From: Acidimicrobiales bacterium
GTDB lineage: Bacteria; Actinomycetota; Acidimicrobiia; Acidimicrobiales; SZUA-35
Length of the DNA stretch: 62,259 nt
Direction: 5' to 3'
Assembly: GCA_020629695.1 (NCBI GenBank)
Contig: JAHDCV010000008.1
Span: forward strand, 10,653 to 72,911
The translations under genes were made by a program, and so were the position numbers. Under the pieces are notes generated by a model. It did not search any database. It was not told the origin of the DNA and worked only from the letters and a program-made list of their open reading frames with translations. Shown piece by piece: positions 48,145 through 57,772 of this stretch (positions are counted from its first letter, which is position 1; each line of letters begins with the position of its first letter).

Positions 48145-49044
48145 ATGAAGATCCGCATCGGCTACGGCCTCGGCACGAGATCGCGCACCAACGACGGGGA
48201 GCGGTTCGATGCCCTGGTCGACGGTCTCGAGGCTCAAGGGTTCGACTCGTTGTGGTTGTCCGAACGCATCACCGGGGAGTGTCCGGACCCGCTCGTCGGC
48301 ATGGCGTACGCGATCGCCCGGACGAAGAAGCTCAAGGTCGGGATGTCGGTGATGGTGCTGCCGGGTCGGAATCCGGTCGTGCTCGCGAAGTCGCTGGCCT
48401 CGCTCGACCGGCTCTCCGATGGCCGGCTGCTCCCGGCGTTCGGACTCGGTGTGGCCGACAGCGCCGAGCACCAGGCGTTCGGTGTGGGCCGCAAGGACCG
48501 CGGCGGTTGGTTCAACGAGGCCCTCCCGCTCATGAAACGGCTGTGGTCCGAGGACGCGGTCTCGCATGAGGGCAAGCGGTTCACGTTCGACGAGGTGACG
48601 ATCCGCCCCAAGCCCGTCCAGACCCCACTCGAGGTCTGGCTCGGCGGGATGGCGCCACTGGAGCTCAAGCGGGTGGGTCGCCACGCCGACGGCTGGTTGC
48701 CGTCGTTCTGCACCCCGGCGATGGTCGCCGCCGCCCGGACCGTCATCGAGGAACACACGAAGACCTTCGAGCGCGAGATCGAGGACGAGCACTACGGGGC
48801 GCTGATCCCGTATCGGCGTGACGGGCAGGAGATCACCGACCGGTATGCGGCCATCGCCGCGTTGCGGGCACCCGAGGCCGACCCGGCGGAGATCTTCCCC
48901 ACCTTGGAACAGCTGCCCGCCACCGTGGGCCGATTCGTCGATGAGGGCTTCTCGAAGTTCGTCATCATCCCCGTGGACGAACCGGATGACTGGTCGACCG
49001 AACTGGCCGAGGTCGCCGCCGTCGTGAAACCCCTGGAGAACTGA
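48145..49044 (+). CDS. LLM-class F420-dependent oxidoreductase
   Basis: A 299-residue luciferase-like protein with GFDSLWLSERITGECPDPLV (split: GFDSLWLSERI), VGMSVMVLPGRNPVVLAKS, GRLLPAFGLGVADSAEHQAFG and PLEVWLGGMAPLELKRVGRH, matching actinobacterial TIGR03854-like F420-dependent probable oxidoreductases. Substrate unknown. Its stop overlaps the start of the SDR gene in TGATG, so the two reductases are translated together and may act on one substrate. It is divergent from the P450. Confidence 0.85.
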   Translation: MKIRIGYGLGTRSRTNDGERFDALVDGLEAQGFDSLWLSERITGECPDPLVGMAYAIARTKKLKVGMSVMVLPGRNPVVLAKSLASLDRLSDGRLLPAFGLGVADSAEHQAFGVGRKDRGGWFNEALPLMKRLWSEDAVSHEGKRFTFDEVTIRPKPVQTPLEVWLGGMAPLELKRVGRHADGWLPSFCTPAMVAAARTVIEEHTKTFEREIEDEHYGALIPYRRDGQEITDRYAAIAALRAPEADPAEIFPTLEQLPATVGRFVDEGFSKFVIIPVDEPDDWSTELAEVAAVVKPLEN

Positions 49045-49838
49045 TGAGCACATCCACGCCCGCCCCCGTCGGTGACCCACTCGACGCGTTCCGCCTCGAT
49101 GGTCGGACGGTGATCATGACCGGCGCGTCGTCGGGGATCGGTCGGCATCTCTGCGCGACCTACGCCGCCGCCGGGGCGACCGTCGTCGCCGCCGCACGCC
49201 GGGCCGAGCGTCTCGACGAACTGGCGGCCGAGATCCCCGGTCTCGTGCCCGTGCCGACCGACGTCACCGACGACGACGCGCTTCGCCGGCTCGTCGAGAG
49301 CGCGGTCGAGACCACGGGCCGCATCGACGTGGTCGTCAACAACGCCGGCGGCTCCGATGCCCCGACCAGGGTCGAGGAGCAGGACCCGGCGAGCTTTCGT
49401 CGGGTCGTCGAGCTCAACCTGAACGCCTGCTTCGTACTGGCCTCGTTGACGGGAGCACGGATGATCGAGCAGGGCCACGGCGGTGCGATCGTGAACATCG
49501 CGTCCGTGCACGGGATCGTCGGATCGTCGCCGAACAACCAGGCCGGCTACGTGGCGACCAAGACGGGCCTGATCGGGCTGACGAAGGAACTCGCACTCCA
49601 GTGGGCCCGCCACGACATCCGCGTGAACGCCCTGGCCCCCGGCTACTTCCGCACCGAGCTGACCGAGGTGATGTTGGACGACGACGGCGGCGATGCCTGG
49701 ATCAAGCGGAACACGCCGATGCGGCGACCGGGGGAGCTCACCGAGCTCGACGGGGCCGCCCTGTTGCTCGCGTCGGACGCCGGCCGCTACCTGACCGGGC
49801 AGACCGTCGCCGTCGACGGCGGATGGACGGCCCGCTGA
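49044..49838 (+). CDS. Short-chain dehydrogenase/reductase (SDR)
   Basis: A 264-residue classical SDR: TGASSGIGRHL (nucleotide binding, about residue 28), NNAGGSD, catalytic Ser region NIASVHGIVGS, YVATKTG (Tyr and Lys of YxxxK) and RVNALAPGYFRTELT. It oxidises or reduces a hydroxyl/keto group with NAD(P)(H); the substrate is not readable. Coupled to the preceding LLM gene and divergent from the P450, it could be part of a small oxidative pathway. Confidence 0.9.
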   Translation: MSTSTPAPVGDPLDAFRLDGRTVIMTGASSGIGRHLCATYAAAGATVVAAARRAERLDELAAEIPGLVPVPTDVTDDDALRRLVESAVETTGRIDVVVNNAGGSDAPTRVEEQDPASFRRVVELNLNACFVLASLTGARMIEQGHGGAIVNIASVHGIVGSSPNNQAGYVATKTGLIGLTKELALQWARHDIRVNALAPGYFRTELTEVMLDDDGGDAWIKRNTPMRRPGELTELDGAALLLASDAGRYLTGQTVAVDGGWTAR

Positions 49839-49964
49839 GGCTGCTGCGACGTCTCCCCTCATTCGAGGGGTGCCCTGGATCGTTGCCATGACCGTTCCGT
49901 GACACCTGGGTGACGGGGCGGTCGCAACCGTCGCCCGTGTTGCCGAGATGGGTCACGACGGCGC

Positions 49965-49970
49965 GACCAT
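49965..49970 (+). promoter_or_regulatory. -10-like GACCAT before S2P protease gene (leaderless)
   Basis: GACCAT ends 6 nt before the ATG at 49977. GGAGG lies in that interval but directly adjacent to the ATG, too close to act as a ribosome-binding site. Confidence 0.3.
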
Positions 49971-49976
49971 GGAGGC

Positions 49977-51095
49977 ATGTTCTCCTCCGCCGTCCGCCTC
50001 GGACGCATCGGTGGCGCCGAGTTGTCGATCGGCCCCGGTTCGGTGCTGTTCGCCCTCTTCCTGGCCTGGAGCCGCGGAACGGCGGGTGATCTCGGCGTGC
50101 TCGCGACGATCGCGATCGCCGTCGGCTTCCTGGTGTCGATCGTCGTGCACGAGCTCGGCCACCTCGTTGCGGCGCGTTCGGTCGGCATCGGCGTCCGGGC
50201 GATCCGCCTGGACGCGATCGGTGGCGCGGCCGAGCTCGAGCGCCCGCCGGGGACCGGACCTTCGGAGATGCTCGTCGCCGCCGGAGGACCCGCGGCGAAC
50301 CTCGTGCTCGGTGGCGCCAGTTTCGCCCTCGCCGGCGTGCTCAGCGGTCAGGCCGCCACCGTGGCGCTCTGGCTGGCGCTCGTGAACCTCGTGCTCGGCG
50401 TGTTCAACCTGCTTCCGGGGCTGCCCTTCGACGGCGGACACATCCTCGTCGGCTTTCGGTGGTGGCGCACCGGCGACAAGTCGAAGGCCATCGCCACCGC
50501 CGCGAGCGTCGGTCGCTTCCTCGGCTACGGGTTGATCGGCCTCGGTGTCGTCCAGTTCGCCTCCGGCACCGGCTTCGGGCTGTGGACGGCGTTCATCGGC
50601 TGGGTCGTACTCCAGTCGGCACGAGCGCAGGTCCGCTCCGAACGAGGGCTGGCCCGTCTCGGTGACCGAACGGTCGGGGAGGTGATGGGCAGCTCCCCGG
50701 CACTCATCGAACTCGAGGCGACGACCCAGCAGGCCTACCAACGCCTGTGGAACGCGCCGCCGGACGCTCCCGGCGTGATCCTGATCGACGACGACGGTGT
50801 GGCCTGCGGATTCGCGCTCGCGGGCCAGATCCGACAGCAGCTCGATGCCGACCCCCGACGTCCGGTGGTCGAGCTCGCGAGTCCGCTCGACCAGGGCGAC
50901 GTGGCCCTGCCGACCGAACCCCTCGCCGGGGCGCTCGGCCGAGGTGTCGGCGTGCCCTTCGTCGTGATCGACCACCAGTGGCATCCGGTCGGGGTGGTCG
51001 GCGTCGACGCTCTGCGTGCGCCAGCGCCGCCGGCAGCGCCACCGGCGGGTGCCCCACACGTGATCGCACCACCGAACTCGTCCGATCTCGGCTGA
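49977..51095 (+). CDS. Site-2 protease family metalloprotease with CBS domains (Rip3-like)
   Basis: A 372-residue intramembrane zinc protease. Zinc motif HELGH (about residues 57-61) lies in a hydrophobic segment. The second ligand region NLLPGLPFDGGHIL (about 142-155) follows a PAANL pair. Six hydrophobic segments occupy residues 15-220; a cytosolic CBS-like pair (about 235-350) completes it, as in mycobacterial Rip3. S2P enzymes cut anti-sigma factors or other membrane regulators; no sigma or anti-sigma gene is adjacent, so the target is unknown. The Pro/Ala-rich C-terminus is unstructured. Confidence 0.88.
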   Translation: MFSSAVRLGRIGGAELSIGPGSVLFALFLAWSRGTAGDLGVLATIAIAVGFLVSIVVHELGHLVAARSVGIGVRAIRLDAIGGAAELERPPGTGPSEMLVAAGGPAANLVLGGASFALAGVLSGQAATVALWLALVNLVLGVFNLLPGLPFDGGHILVGFRWWRTGDKSKAIATAASVGRFLGYGLIGLGVVQFASGTGFGLWTAFIGWVVLQSARAQVRSERGLARLGDRTVGEVMGSSPALIELEATTQQAYQRLWNAPPDAPGVILIDDDGVACGFALAGQIRQQLDADPRRPVVELASPLDQGDVALPTEPLAGALGRGVGVPFVVIDHQWHPVGVVGVDALRAPAPPAAPPAGAPHVIAPPNSSDLG

Positions 51096-51157
51096 AGCCT
51101 GCCGCATCGGGTCGCGGCACCCGGGTGCTCCGGCGTGATCCGGTCCGGGGTGTGAAC

Positions 51158-51163
51158 TAGCTT
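51158..51163 (+). promoter_or_regulatory. Candidate -10 (TAGCTT) of acyl-CoA synthetase gene
   Basis: TAGCTT 49 nt upstream of the GTG at 51213, which is preceded by GGAAAGG: a leadered gene. Confidence 0.4.
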
Positions 51164-51212
51164 CGCCCCGGCACGCACCGGGCACACCGGTACACCTCCG
51201 GAAAGGGTCGAT

Positions 51213-52748
51213 GTGAAGGTTCCGCTGACGATCAACGATTTCCTCGATCGCTCGCTCGCCGTCTATCCGGATCGCCTGGCGATCGTCGACGAGCCCGATC
51301 AGCCGGCCACACCGTGGTCGAACCTCACCTATGCCGAGCTGGGCGACATCCGGCGCTCGATGGGTGTCGCGATGGATCAGATGGGCCTGGCGATGGGGGC
51401 CAGGATCGCGATGGTGTCGCACAATGCCGCCCGGCTGCTCGCGTCGTTCTACGGCGTCGGTGGCAACGGCCGCGTCTTCGTGCCCATCAACTTCCGACTC
51501 AGTCGCGAAGAGGTCGCCTACATCGTCGAGCACTCGGGGGCCGAGGTGCTCTGCATCGACCCCGAACTCGCCGACGAGCTCGGCGACATCGCCTGCGATC
51601 GAATCGTGATCAACGGCGAGGAGTTCGACGAGCTCTTCCTCGGCAACGACGGCACCCCCGAGCCCTGGGAGCCGGACGAGGACGCGACGGCGTCGATCAA
51701 CTACACCTCGGGCACGACCGCCCGACCGAAGGGCGTCGAACAGACGCACCGCGCCCGCTGGACCAACGCCGTCACCTTCGGCTGGCATGCCGGTGTCTCC
51801 GATCGCGATGTGTACCTCCACACGCTCCCGATGTTCCACTGCGACGGATGGGGCATGCTCTACACCGTCTCCGGCATGGGTGTGCCCCACATCGTGCTCC
51901 GCAAGGTCGACGGCGCGGAGATCCTCCGACGGGTCGACGAGCACGGCGTCACGCTGATGTGTGGCGCCCCCGCCGTGGTGGCCGCGGTGCTCGATGCAGC
52001 GAAGGAGTGGGACGGCGAGATCCCGGGCGCCGGTCGGGTGCGCATCGTCGTCGCCGGAGCGCCGCCGCCCACGGCGATCATCGAACGGGTCGAGACCGAA
52101 CTCGGCTGGGAGTTCATCCAGATCTACGGCCTCACCGAGACCGCCCCGTTGCTCACGATGAGCCGGGCACGGGCCGAGTGGGACGAGCTCACCCCCGCCG
52201 ATCGGGCCAAGAAGCTCAGCCGGGCCGGCGCCCCGACCATCGGCATCACGATGGACGTGAGCCCGTCGGGTGAGCTCCTGGGCCGTGGCAACCACATCCT
52301 GAAGTCGTACTGGCAGAACCCGGAGGCGTCCGACGAGGCGCTGGCCGGCGGCTGGTTCCACACCGGCGACGGTGGTTACCTCGATGACGAGGGCTACTAC
52401 TCGATCACCGATCGGAAGAAGGACGTGATCATCTCCGGCGGTGAGAACGTCTCGTCGATCGAGGTGGAGGACATGATCTTCACCCACCCCGACGTGACCG
52501 AGGTCGCCGTGATCGGCGTGCCGCACGAGAAGTGGGGCGAGACGGTGAAGGCACTGGTCGTACTCGCCGAGGGTTCGACGGTCTCCGAACAGGATCTGAT
52601 CGATCACTGTCGCGAGCGGATGACGCACTACAAGTGCCCGACCTCCATCGACTTCCGTGACGAACTCGCCCGAACGGCGACCGGAAAACTCCAGAAGTTC
52701 AAGCTCCGGGCTCCCTATTGGGAAGGCCGGGAGAAGATGGTGAACTGA
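51213..52748 (+). CDS. Acyl-CoA synthetase (AMP-forming)
   Basis: A 511-residue ANL-superfamily ligase with P-loop NYTSGTTARPKGVEQTHR, IYGLTETAPLL, HTGDGGYLDDEGYYSITDRK (split: HTGDGGYLDDEG) and the C-terminal ISGGENVSSIEVE plus catalytic Lys in RTATGKLQKF. The length fits medium-chain or DMSP-type ligases (DmdB/FadD3-like), but the acid is not known. The start is GTG 51213: the ATG two bases earlier reads straight into a stop. A small lipoprotein gene follows after 2 nt. Confidence 0.88.
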   Translation: MKVPLTINDFLDRSLAVYPDRLAIVDEPDQPATPWSNLTYAELGDIRRSMGVAMDQMGLAMGARIAMVSHNAARLLASFYGVGGNGRVFVPINFRLSREEVAYIVEHSGAEVLCIDPELADELGDIACDRIVINGEEFDELFLGNDGTPEPWEPDEDATASINYTSGTTARPKGVEQTHRARWTNAVTFGWHAGVSDRDVYLHTLPMFHCDGWGMLYTVSGMGVPHIVLRKVDGAEILRRVDEHGVTLMCGAPAVVAAVLDAAKEWDGEIPGAGRVRIVVAGAPPPTAIIERVETELGWEFIQIYGLTETAPLLTMSRARAEWDELTPADRAKKLSRAGAPTIGITMDVSPSGELLGRGNHILKSYWQNPEASDEALAGGWFHTGDGGYLDDEGYYSITDRKKDVIISGGENVSSIEVEDMIFTHPDVTEVAVIGVPHEKWGETVKALVVLAEGSTVSEQDLIDHCRERMTHYKCPTSIDFRDELARTATGKLQKFKLRAPYWEGREKMVN

Positions 52749-52750
52749 GC

Positions 52751-53203
52751 GTGCATCGCCTTCTGAGCGTCGCCGTCGTGGTGGCGCTGGTCGTCGCCGC
52801 GGGATGCGGCAACGAATTCACCCGTGACGACGTCGCGGCCTCCTTCGCGAACTCGTCGCCGGACGTGCCCGCCGAGGCCGCCGACTGCGTGGTCGACGAT
52901 CTGATCGAGACGTTCGGCATCGACGGGCTGGCAGCGGAGCTGGAGGCCGAGCAGACCTCCATCGCCTACGCCGAGGCCGACACCCGGGCGCGCCTGCGGT
53001 GCGGATTGGTCGGCGACGTGCGGAACGAACTCGTCACCGAGCTCGAGGCGTCCGGCGTCACGAGCGACGCCTCGACGTGTGTCGCGGACGCGTTGTTGTC
53101 CGACCTGTCGGACGACGACATCGAGGTGCTGCTGTCCGGGGCGTCGAGCGAGGCGTTCACCCAGAAGTACCTCGACGCCGCCGAGGACTGCGGCGCCACC
53201 TAG
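52751..53203 (+). CDS. Small secreted lipoprotein, unknown
   Basis: A 150-residue protein with signal peptide and lipobox VVAAGC. The mature part is acidic, mostly helical by composition, and has three spaced cysteines after the lipid Cys (ADCVVDDL, LRCGLVG, STCVADALLSDLSDDD, EDCGAT gives a fourth), probably forming disulfides. The repeated pattern C-V-x-D-x-L suggests two similar helical halves. I do not recognise a family. GTG 52751 sits 2 nt after the synthetase stop. Confidence 0.7.
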   Translation: MHRLLSVAVVVALVVAAGCGNEFTRDDVAASFANSSPDVPAEAADCVVDDLIETFGIDGLAAELEAEQTSIAYAEADTRARLRCGLVGDVRNELVTELEASGVTSDASTCVADALLSDLSDDDIEVLLSGASSEAFTQKYLDAAEDCGAT

Positions 53204-53239
53204 CCGCCGTTCGCCTCGCTGACGCTCGGCTCTCTCCCA

Positions 53240-53265
53240 CAGTTCTTCGCTGGGGCTCAGAACTG
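53240..53265. terminator. Hairpin between convergent lipoprotein and fumarase genes
   Basis: Inverted repeat CAGTTCT/AGAACTG with a 12-nt loop in a 72-bp convergent gap. Moderate stability; could serve both strands. Confidence 0.35.
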
Positions 53266-53275
53266 CCCTCGATTC

Positions 53276-54910
53276 TCAGAGCTTCAGGTCGACGGGGCGT
53301 GAGGTCTTCTCGTAGAAGTCGTTGCCCTTGTCGTCGATCACCACGAAGGCGGGGAAGTCCTCGACCTCGATCTTCCAGACCGCCTCCATACCGAGCTCGG
53401 GGTACTCGAGCACCTCGACCGAGCGGATGGAGTCTTTGGCGAGCCGGGCCGCCGGGCCGCCGATCGAGCCGAGGTAGAAGCCTCCGTGGCGCTGGCAGGC
53501 GTCGCGCACCGCACCCGATCGGTTGCCCTTGGCCAGCATGACCATCGAGCCGCCGGCCGCCTGGAACTGATCGACGTAGGAGTCCATCCGGCCGGCCGTC
53601 GTCGGCCCGAACGACCCGGAGGCATACCCCTCCGGGGTCTTGGCCGGGCCGGCGTAGTAGATCGGGTGATCCCGCAGATACTGCGGCATCTCCTCGCCGG
53701 CATCGAGGCGTTCCTTGATCTTGGCGTGGGCGATGTCCCGCCCGACCACGACCGTGCCGGTGAGTTTCACCTGGGTCGTCACCGGCAGCTGCGCGAGCTG
53801 GCCGCGGATGGCGTCCATCGGCTGGTTCAGGTCGATCGAGACGACCTCGGCCGACAGGTCCTCCTCCGTGACCTCCGGGAGGAACCGAGCCGGGTCGGTC
53901 TCGAGCTGTTCGAGGAACACCCCCTCGCCGGTGATCTTGGCCTTGGCCTGACGATCGGCCGAACAGCTCACCGACACACCGACCGGCAGCGAGGCGCCGT
54001 GGCGCGGGAGACGGATGACCCGGACGTCGTGACAGAAGTACTTGCCCCCGAACTGGGCGCCGATGCCGAACGCCTGCGTGAGCTTCAACACCTCGGCCTC
54101 CATCTCGAGGTCGCGGAAGCCGTGACCGGACGCCGAACCCTCGGTCGGCAGCGAATCGAGGTAGCGGGTGGAGGCGAGCTTCGCGGTCTCCACGGCGAAC
54201 TCCGCCGACGTGCCACCGATGACGAGGCCGAGGTGATACGGCGGACAGGCCGACGTCCCGAGCAGGCGGAGCTTCTCGTCCAGGAACCGCATGAGGCTCG
54301 TCGGGTTGAGCAGGGCCTTGGTCTCCTGGAACAGGAAACTCTTGTTCGCCGAGCCGCCGCCCTTGGTCATGAAGAGGAAGTCGTACTGCTCGCCCGGCTT
54401 GGCCTCGATCTTGATCTCGGCCGGGAGGTTCGTCTTGGTGTTGGTCTCCTCCCACATGGTCAGCGGCGCCATCTGGGAGTATCGGAGGTTGGTGCCGGTG
54501 AAGGTGTCGAACACCCCGTGAGCCAGCGGTGCCTTGTCGTCGCCTTCGGTGAGGACGTACTGGCCCTTCTTGCCCTTGATGATCGCCGTGCCCGTGTCCT
54601 GGCAGCCGGGCAGCACGAAGCCGGCGGCGATCGCCGCGTTCTGCAGGAGCTCGGTCGCGACGAATCGGTCGTTCGCCGTCGCGTCGGCGTCGTCGATGAT
54701 GTTCCGGAGCTGCTGGAGGTGGCTCGTTCGCAACAGATGCGAGATGTCGCGGATCGCGGTGGCCGACAGCTGCCGGAGTGCATCGTCGGGCACGGAGAGA
54801 AACGATCGACCGCCGAGGTCGATCGTCTCGACGCCATCGATGTCGAGCCGCCGGTACTCGGTCGTGTCCGGGCCCAGCGGGAGGAGGTCGGTGAAAGCGA
54901 ACTCGGTCAT
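53276..54910 (-). CDS. fumA: Fumarate hydratase, class I (iron-sulfur)
   Basis: A 544-residue class I fumarase interconverting fumarate and malate in the citric acid cycle. The three cluster cysteines are in [29 protein letters not shown] and [13 protein letters not shown]. The C-terminal domain has [20 protein letters not shown] (split: [13 protein letters not shown]), typical of FumA/FumB. The [4Fe-4S] cluster is oxygen- and superoxide-sensitive. ATG 54910 is fixed by a TAGGGT -10 element 6 nt upstream (leaderless); a TTG two codons earlier is unlikely. Confidence 0.94.
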   Translation of the reverse strand: MTEFAFTDLLPLGPDTTEYRRLDIDGVETIDLGGRSFLSVPDDALRQLSATAIRDISHLLRTSHLQQLRNIIDDADATANDRFVATELLQNAAIAAGFVLPGCQDTGTAIIKGKKGQYVLTEGDDKAPLAHGVFDTFTGTNLRYSQMAPLTMWEETNTKTNLPAEIKIEAKPGEQYDFLFMTKGGGSANKSFLFQETKALLNPTSLMRFLDEKLRLLGTSACPPYHLGLVIGGTSAEFAVETAKLASTRYLDSLPTEGSASGHGFRDLEMEAEVLKLTQAFGIGAQFGGKYFCHDVRVIRLPRHGASLPVGVSVSCSADRQAKAKITGEGVFLEQLETDPARFLPEVTEEDLSAEVVSIDLNQPMDAIRGQLAQLPVTTQVKLTGTVVVGRDIAHAKIKERLDAGEEMPQYLRDHPIYYAGPAKTPEGYASGSFGPTTAGRMDSYVDQFQAAGGSMVMLAKGNRSGAVRDACQRHGGFYLGSIGGPAARLAKDSIRSVEVLEYPELGMEAVWKIEVEDFPAFVVIDDKGNDFYEKTSRPVDLKL

Positions 54911-54916
54911 GCACAA

Positions 54917-54922
54917 ACCCTA
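54917..54922 (-). promoter_or_regulatory. -10 element TAGGGT of fumarase gene (leaderless)
   Basis: Minus-strand TAGGGT ends 6 nt before the ATG at 54910. Confidence 0.5.
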
Positions 54923-54971
54923 CGTGCCGGTCGCCGCGGGAGCCTCGTTCTGCCGACCGCCCTCGGGTGCG

Positions 54972-55130
54972 TCAGCCCCCGTGCGGCCCCGGTGTGCTCC
55001 CGTCGCTCAACACGATCGCGACCACGGCGATGATGGCGACCACTGCGAACACGGCGATCCACTGGAGCGTCGCCACGTCGATACCGGCGAGGGTCTTCGC
55101 TGGCGGCTTCTTGCTGGACTTGCTGGCCAT
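54972..55130 (-). CDS. Small single-pass membrane protein (52 aa)
   Basis: A 52-residue frame: basic N-terminus MASKSSKKPPAKTLAG, one hydrophobic helix of about 19 residues (WIAVFAVVAIIAVVAIVL), then a short polar tail STPGPHGG. By charge the N-terminus is cytosolic. GGAG lies close to the ATG. The clean Lys-rich/TM/polar layout and codon use support a real gene although it is tiny. No family recognised. It lies between the fumarase and GGDEF-EAL genes on the same strand. Confidence 0.65.
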   Translation of the reverse strand: MASKSSKKPPAKTLAGIDVATLQWIAVFAVVAIIAVVAIVLSDGSTPGPHGG

Positions 55131-55173
55131 GTCTCCGGAACCGAGGCGGGGTCGGCTTCATTCCGGGCCGACG

Positions 55174-57681
55174 TCAGTCGTCGGCGATGGTCTCGACGGA
55201 GACGGCGTCGACGTCGACCGACGTGAGGTACTGCTCGAACTGGGCCGGAGCGAGCGGCCGGGAGAAGTGGTAGCCCTGGGCGGTCGTACAACCGAGCTCC
55301 GCGAGCAGGCGGGCGGTCGCGGCGTCTTCGACGCCCTCACCGACGACGTGGAGACCGAGATCCTCGGCGACGTGGATGACGGCGCGGATCACCGCACGCG
55401 AGGTCGGCATGGCGAGGGTCGACACGAACGAGCGGTCGATCTTCAACTCGTCGACCGGGAGCTGGGCGAGGCGCTTGAACGAGGAATGGCCGGTGCCGAC
55501 ATCGTCCAGGGAGATCCGGGCCCCGAGCTTGCGGAGCTCGACCAGTGTCTCGCGCGCCGCTCGTCCGTCGCTCAGGTGTGAGGTCTCGGTGACTTCCAGC
55601 GTCAGGGCGCCGGCCGGCACCCCGAAACGTTCGAAGACCATCGTGACCTCGTCGAGCAGCTCGGCGCGGTGCAGGTCGCGGGCGGAGATGTTGACCGACG
55701 CGTTCGGGACGACGCCTCCGGACAGCACCATGCCGGCGTGACGGAGCATCGTTCGTGACACGACGGCGATGGAGTCGGCGAGCTCTGCCGCCTCGATGAA
55801 GCGGTCGGGCGTCAGGAGGCCGAAGTCGGGGTGATCCCATCGCACGAGGGCCTCCGCTCCGACGACGGCACCGGTGCGGAGGTCGTGCTGAGGTTGCCAG
55901 TAGGCGAGGAGGTCGCCGCGCTCGGATGCCTCGGGCAGCTCGGCCACGAGCCGCGCCTGAGCGGCGGGGTCATGGTGGTGTTCCGGTCGGAATCGGCGGA
56001 AGCCGCCACCGGACGACTTGGCGTCGTACATGGCGGCGTCGGCTCGGCTGATCAGCAGATCGTCCCGCTCGCCGTCCTGAGGGGACGTCGCGAGCCCGAC
56101 GCTGAGTCCACATCGGACCTGGATGCCGTTGATCGAGAACCGTTCGTCGGCCATCTCCGCGAACCGCTGCCCGAGCTCGACGGCACCACGCTCGGAGTCG
56201 GTGTCGGCGAGAACGGCGAACTCGTCGCCCCCGAGACGGGCGACCAGGTCGGTGTCCCGGCATCGCTCGAGCAGGCGGCTGGTGGTGATGGTGAGCACGG
56301 TGTCGCCGGCCGTGTGGCCCAGCGAGTCGTTGATCTGCTTGAAACGATCCAGGTCGATGATGAACAGCGCCGTCGGGTGACCTTCGGTGAGGCGCTGGCG
56401 GAGTGCGGCGGTGAACCGTCGACGATTCGCCAGACCCGTGAGTTCGTCGGTGTCGGCCCGGTCTTCGAGCCGGTTGAGGTGCCGGGTCGACTCGGTCGAG
56501 TCCGTGAAGCGGAGACCGATCCGACCGTCGGCCAGATCCTGGCACTCGACCCGGGCCGTCCCGATCGTGAGCGCATCGTCGCGGAAGTGCTCGACGACGA
56601 ATCCGTCGTCGGCCTCGAGGAGCTCGGGGTGGCGCTCCAGGAACTCGCCGACCGTCCGCGCGATCTGCTCGCCCGCGAAGAACGCCCGGGCGCTGTCGTT
56701 CCAGAGCTCGGCGTGCCCGGTCCGCCGTTCGGCGATGATCACCGCGTCGGTGGATCGCTCGACGAGGCTGGCGAGTTGCTCGACCCGCAGCTCCCGACGC
56801 ACCAGTTCGGTGACATCGACCATCAGCCCTCGGAGCCGGACCTGGTTCTCGGTGTTGAGCGCGGCTCGCACGGTGTCACGCACGTGGCGTTCGGTGCCGT
56901 CGGGGCGGATGACCCGGTACGTCCGCACGATCGGCTCCATGTTCAGGTGCACGTCGCTCGGAGCGATCCACACGCGGTCCACGTCCTCGGGATGGATCCA
57001 GCTGCGGAACAGCTCGCTGTGGAAGCGAATGTCCTCTCGAAGCGCCTCCCCGGTGAGCTCCTCGATCTGGCCACGGAGGCTCATCACCCCGCCGGTTCTC
57101 GGATCGGACTCCCAGATGACGGCCGGGACGTTGGAGCTGAGGTCGTCGAGGTCACGTAGTGACCGTTCGAGCGGGATCACCGCTCGCTGGAGCGCGAGCA
57201 TCAACATCGTGATCAGTCCGCCCTGACCGGCGAGCAGTGCCATCACGATCATCGGCTCCATCTCGTGGCCGACGGCCATGAACAGCGTCGAGAAGACGAT
57301 GGCGGATCCGGTGACCCGGGCGCGTTCGGCGCCCGAACCGAGGGCGGCCAGCGGGATCATGAGCAGCGCGGCGATCGACACCGCAGCCAGCTCGACATCT
57401 CCGACCGAGCCGATGCCGAGCACGACCGAGCCCGATTCGACCGGCACGACCCAGGTCCTGGTCTCTCGGCCCCTGGAGCCGGACCATGCGGTCCACAGTG
57501 CCAGCGAGGTGGCGATGGCGAGTCCGCCGATGGCGAGCAGGCGGGTGGGGCCCGAGACGGTGACCACGACCGTGGCCAGGAACAGCACACCGAGGGCAGC
57601 ACGAACCGCAGCGAGGCGGGCGCTGATCTCGGGTGTGATCAGCGCGCCGTGATGTCGGCGCGCCGGCGAACTCTGCTGCAC
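55174..57681 (-). CDS. Membrane GGDEF-EAL protein with PAS domains
   Basis: An 835-residue cyclic-di-GMP enzyme. About five or six N-terminal helices (residues 25-170) are followed by a PAS/PAC unit (about 183-297), a second PAS-like segment (about 301-400), GGDEF (about 408-570) and EAL (about 585-825). The cyclase motif GGDEF (484-488) and the inhibitory I-site RDTD just before it are intact. The EAL domain has GAEALVRW, EVTETSHLSD and DDVGTGHSS with a Val for the usual Phe. Both activities may therefore be present. GTG start at 57681. Signal and output are unknown. Confidence 0.9.
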   Translation of the reverse strand: MQQSSPARRHHGALITPEISARLAAVRAALGVLFLATVVVTVSGPTRLLAIGGLAIATSLALWTAWSGSRGRETRTWVVPVESGSVVLGIGSVGDVELAAVSIAALLMIPLAALGSGAERARVTGSAIVFSTLFMAVGHEMEPMIVMALLAGQGGLITMLMLALQRAVIPLERSLRDLDDLSSNVPAVIWESDPRTGGVMSLRGQIEELTGEALREDIRFHSELFRSWIHPEDVDRVWIAPSDVHLNMEPIVRTYRVIRPDGTERHVRDTVRAALNTENQVRLRGLMVDVTELVRRELRVEQLASLVERSTDAVIIAERRTGHAELWNDSARAFFAGEQIARTVGEFLERHPELLEADDGFVVEHFRDDALTIGTARVECQDLADGRIGLRFTDSTESTRHLNRLEDRADTDELTGLANRRRFTAALRQRLTEGHPTALFIIDLDRFKQINDSLGHTAGDTVLTITTSRLLERCRDTDLVARLGGDEFAVLADTDSERGAVELGQRFAEMADERFSINGIQVRCGLSVGLATSPQDGERDDLLISRADAAMYDAKSSGGGFRRFRPEHHHDPAAQARLVAELPEASERGDLLAYWQPQHDLRTGAVVGAEALVRWDHPDFGLLTPDRFIEAAELADSIAVVSRTMLRHAGMVLSGGVVPNASVNISARDLHRAELLDEVTMVFERFGVPAGALTLEVTETSHLSDGRAARETLVELRKLGARISLDDVGTGHSSFKRLAQLPVDELKIDRSFVSTLAMPTSRAVIRAVIHVAEDLGLHVVGEGVEDAATARLLAELGCTTAQGYHFSRPLAPAQFEQYLTSVDVDAVSVETIADD

Positions 57682-57772
57682 CGGTGCCCATCGGCACGTG
57701 CGGCCTGGATCATGAGCCGGATGGCCCGGGTCGCTCGGGTGAAGTCACCGCCGAGCGGCCGGACAGCGATGA

